This document shows, piece after piece, positions 6,032 to 6,078 of a stretch of DNA of 6,078 bases. The position numbers and the translations under genes are program-made. Source of the stretch: Candidatus Zhuqueibacterota bacterium (lineage in GTDB: Bacteria; SM23-31; B21-G16); contig QNDJ01000120.1 in the NCBI GenBank assembly GCA_003644825.1, forward strand, positions 1 through 6,078, read 5' to 3'. Within the stretch, counting starts at the first letter, position 1. Every line of letters begins with the position of its first letter. Below the pieces are notes generated by a model that worked only from the letters and a program-made list of their open reading frames with translations, ran no database searches and was not told the DNA's origin.

Positions 6032-6065
6032 ATATTTTTGAATTAAATCATATTTTCAAAAATAT
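6032..6065. repeat. 11-bp perfect inverted repeat
   Basis: ATATTTTTGAA (6032-6042) is the exact reverse complement of TTCAAAAATAT (6055-6065), with a 12-nt loop. Only one G-C pair is present, so the hairpin would be weak. TTTATGTTTG follows on the plus strand. Confidence 0.4.
6042..6056 (+). repeat. 15-nt direct repeat, copy 2
   Basis: ATTAAATCATATTTT, identical to 5607-5621. It overlaps the loop and inner ends of both arms of the 6032-6065 inverted repeat. Composition alone could produce it, since only one C breaks the A/T run. Confidence 0.5.
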
Positions 6066-6078
6066 TTTATGTTTGTAA

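Larger units (their letters stand above)
5860..6078. other. Non-coding AT-rich right edge
   Basis: I find no supportable gene on either strand here. The stretch is rich in A and T runs and holds two inverted repeats (5962-6014 and 6032-6065) and the second copy of a 15-nt direct repeat. It may be an intergenic region before a gene beyond the window. Confidence 0.5.

Noticed and set aside
5860-6078. CRISPR array or tRNA at the right edge
   Set aside because: The repeats are single inverted or direct pairs without regular spacing, and no cloverleaf with conserved TψC or anticodon arms can be formed.

Overview
This is AT-rich bacterial DNA. Genes use ATG starts with purine-rich ribosome-binding sites, the standard code, and Sec-type signal peptides. 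Two of the products are predicted to be exported, and neither has a lipobox. The families present are a GHL10-like glycosidase, a long SSS-family symporter ending in a FYxRxxPPGFW-type tail, a propeller-less S9 hydrolase and a neutral-ceramidase-like hydrolase. This mix recalls heterotrophic, probably Gram-negative bacteria of poorly cultured phyla, but the window does not fix the taxon.

Layout. Positions 1-545 (minus strand) hold the N-terminal 181 codons of a neutral/alkaline ceramidase-family metallohydrolase that runs off the left edge. Positions 546-688 are a divergent intergenic region with two perfect palindromes (584-600 and 623-634) that could be operators. Positions 689-2431 (plus) encode an exported GHL10-type TIM-barrel protein with a C-terminal membrane anchor. 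Positions 2428-4176 (plus) encode a sodium:solute symporter whose start overlaps the previous stop by 4 nt (ATGA). After a 107-nt gap with its own promoter-like sequence, 4284-5360 (plus) encodes an exported S9/prolyl-oligopeptidase-type serine hydrolase with an intact Ser-Asp-His triad but no beta-propeller. From 5361 to the right edge there is no intact gene. Positions 5391-5859 contain short stretches resembling tetratricopeptide (TPR) repeats in different frames, separated by stops, best read as a decayed TPR gene. Positions 5860-6078 are very AT-rich and carry two sizeable inverted repeats and one copy of a 15-nt direct repeat.

How it may work together (inference). The glycosidase is probably tethered outside the cytoplasmic membrane and translationally coupled to the symporter, which suggests a cleave-then-import pair for a sugar or sugar-derived solute, driven by Na+. 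The secreted S9-type hydrolase could remove peptides or acyl groups from the same material. The divergent ceramidase-like protein lacks a signal peptide and would act in the cytoplasm, perhaps on an imported amide or acyl-containing product. The substrate cannot be read from the sequence. I see no CRISPR array, tRNA, rRNA, insertion sequence, phage gene or recognisable defence system.
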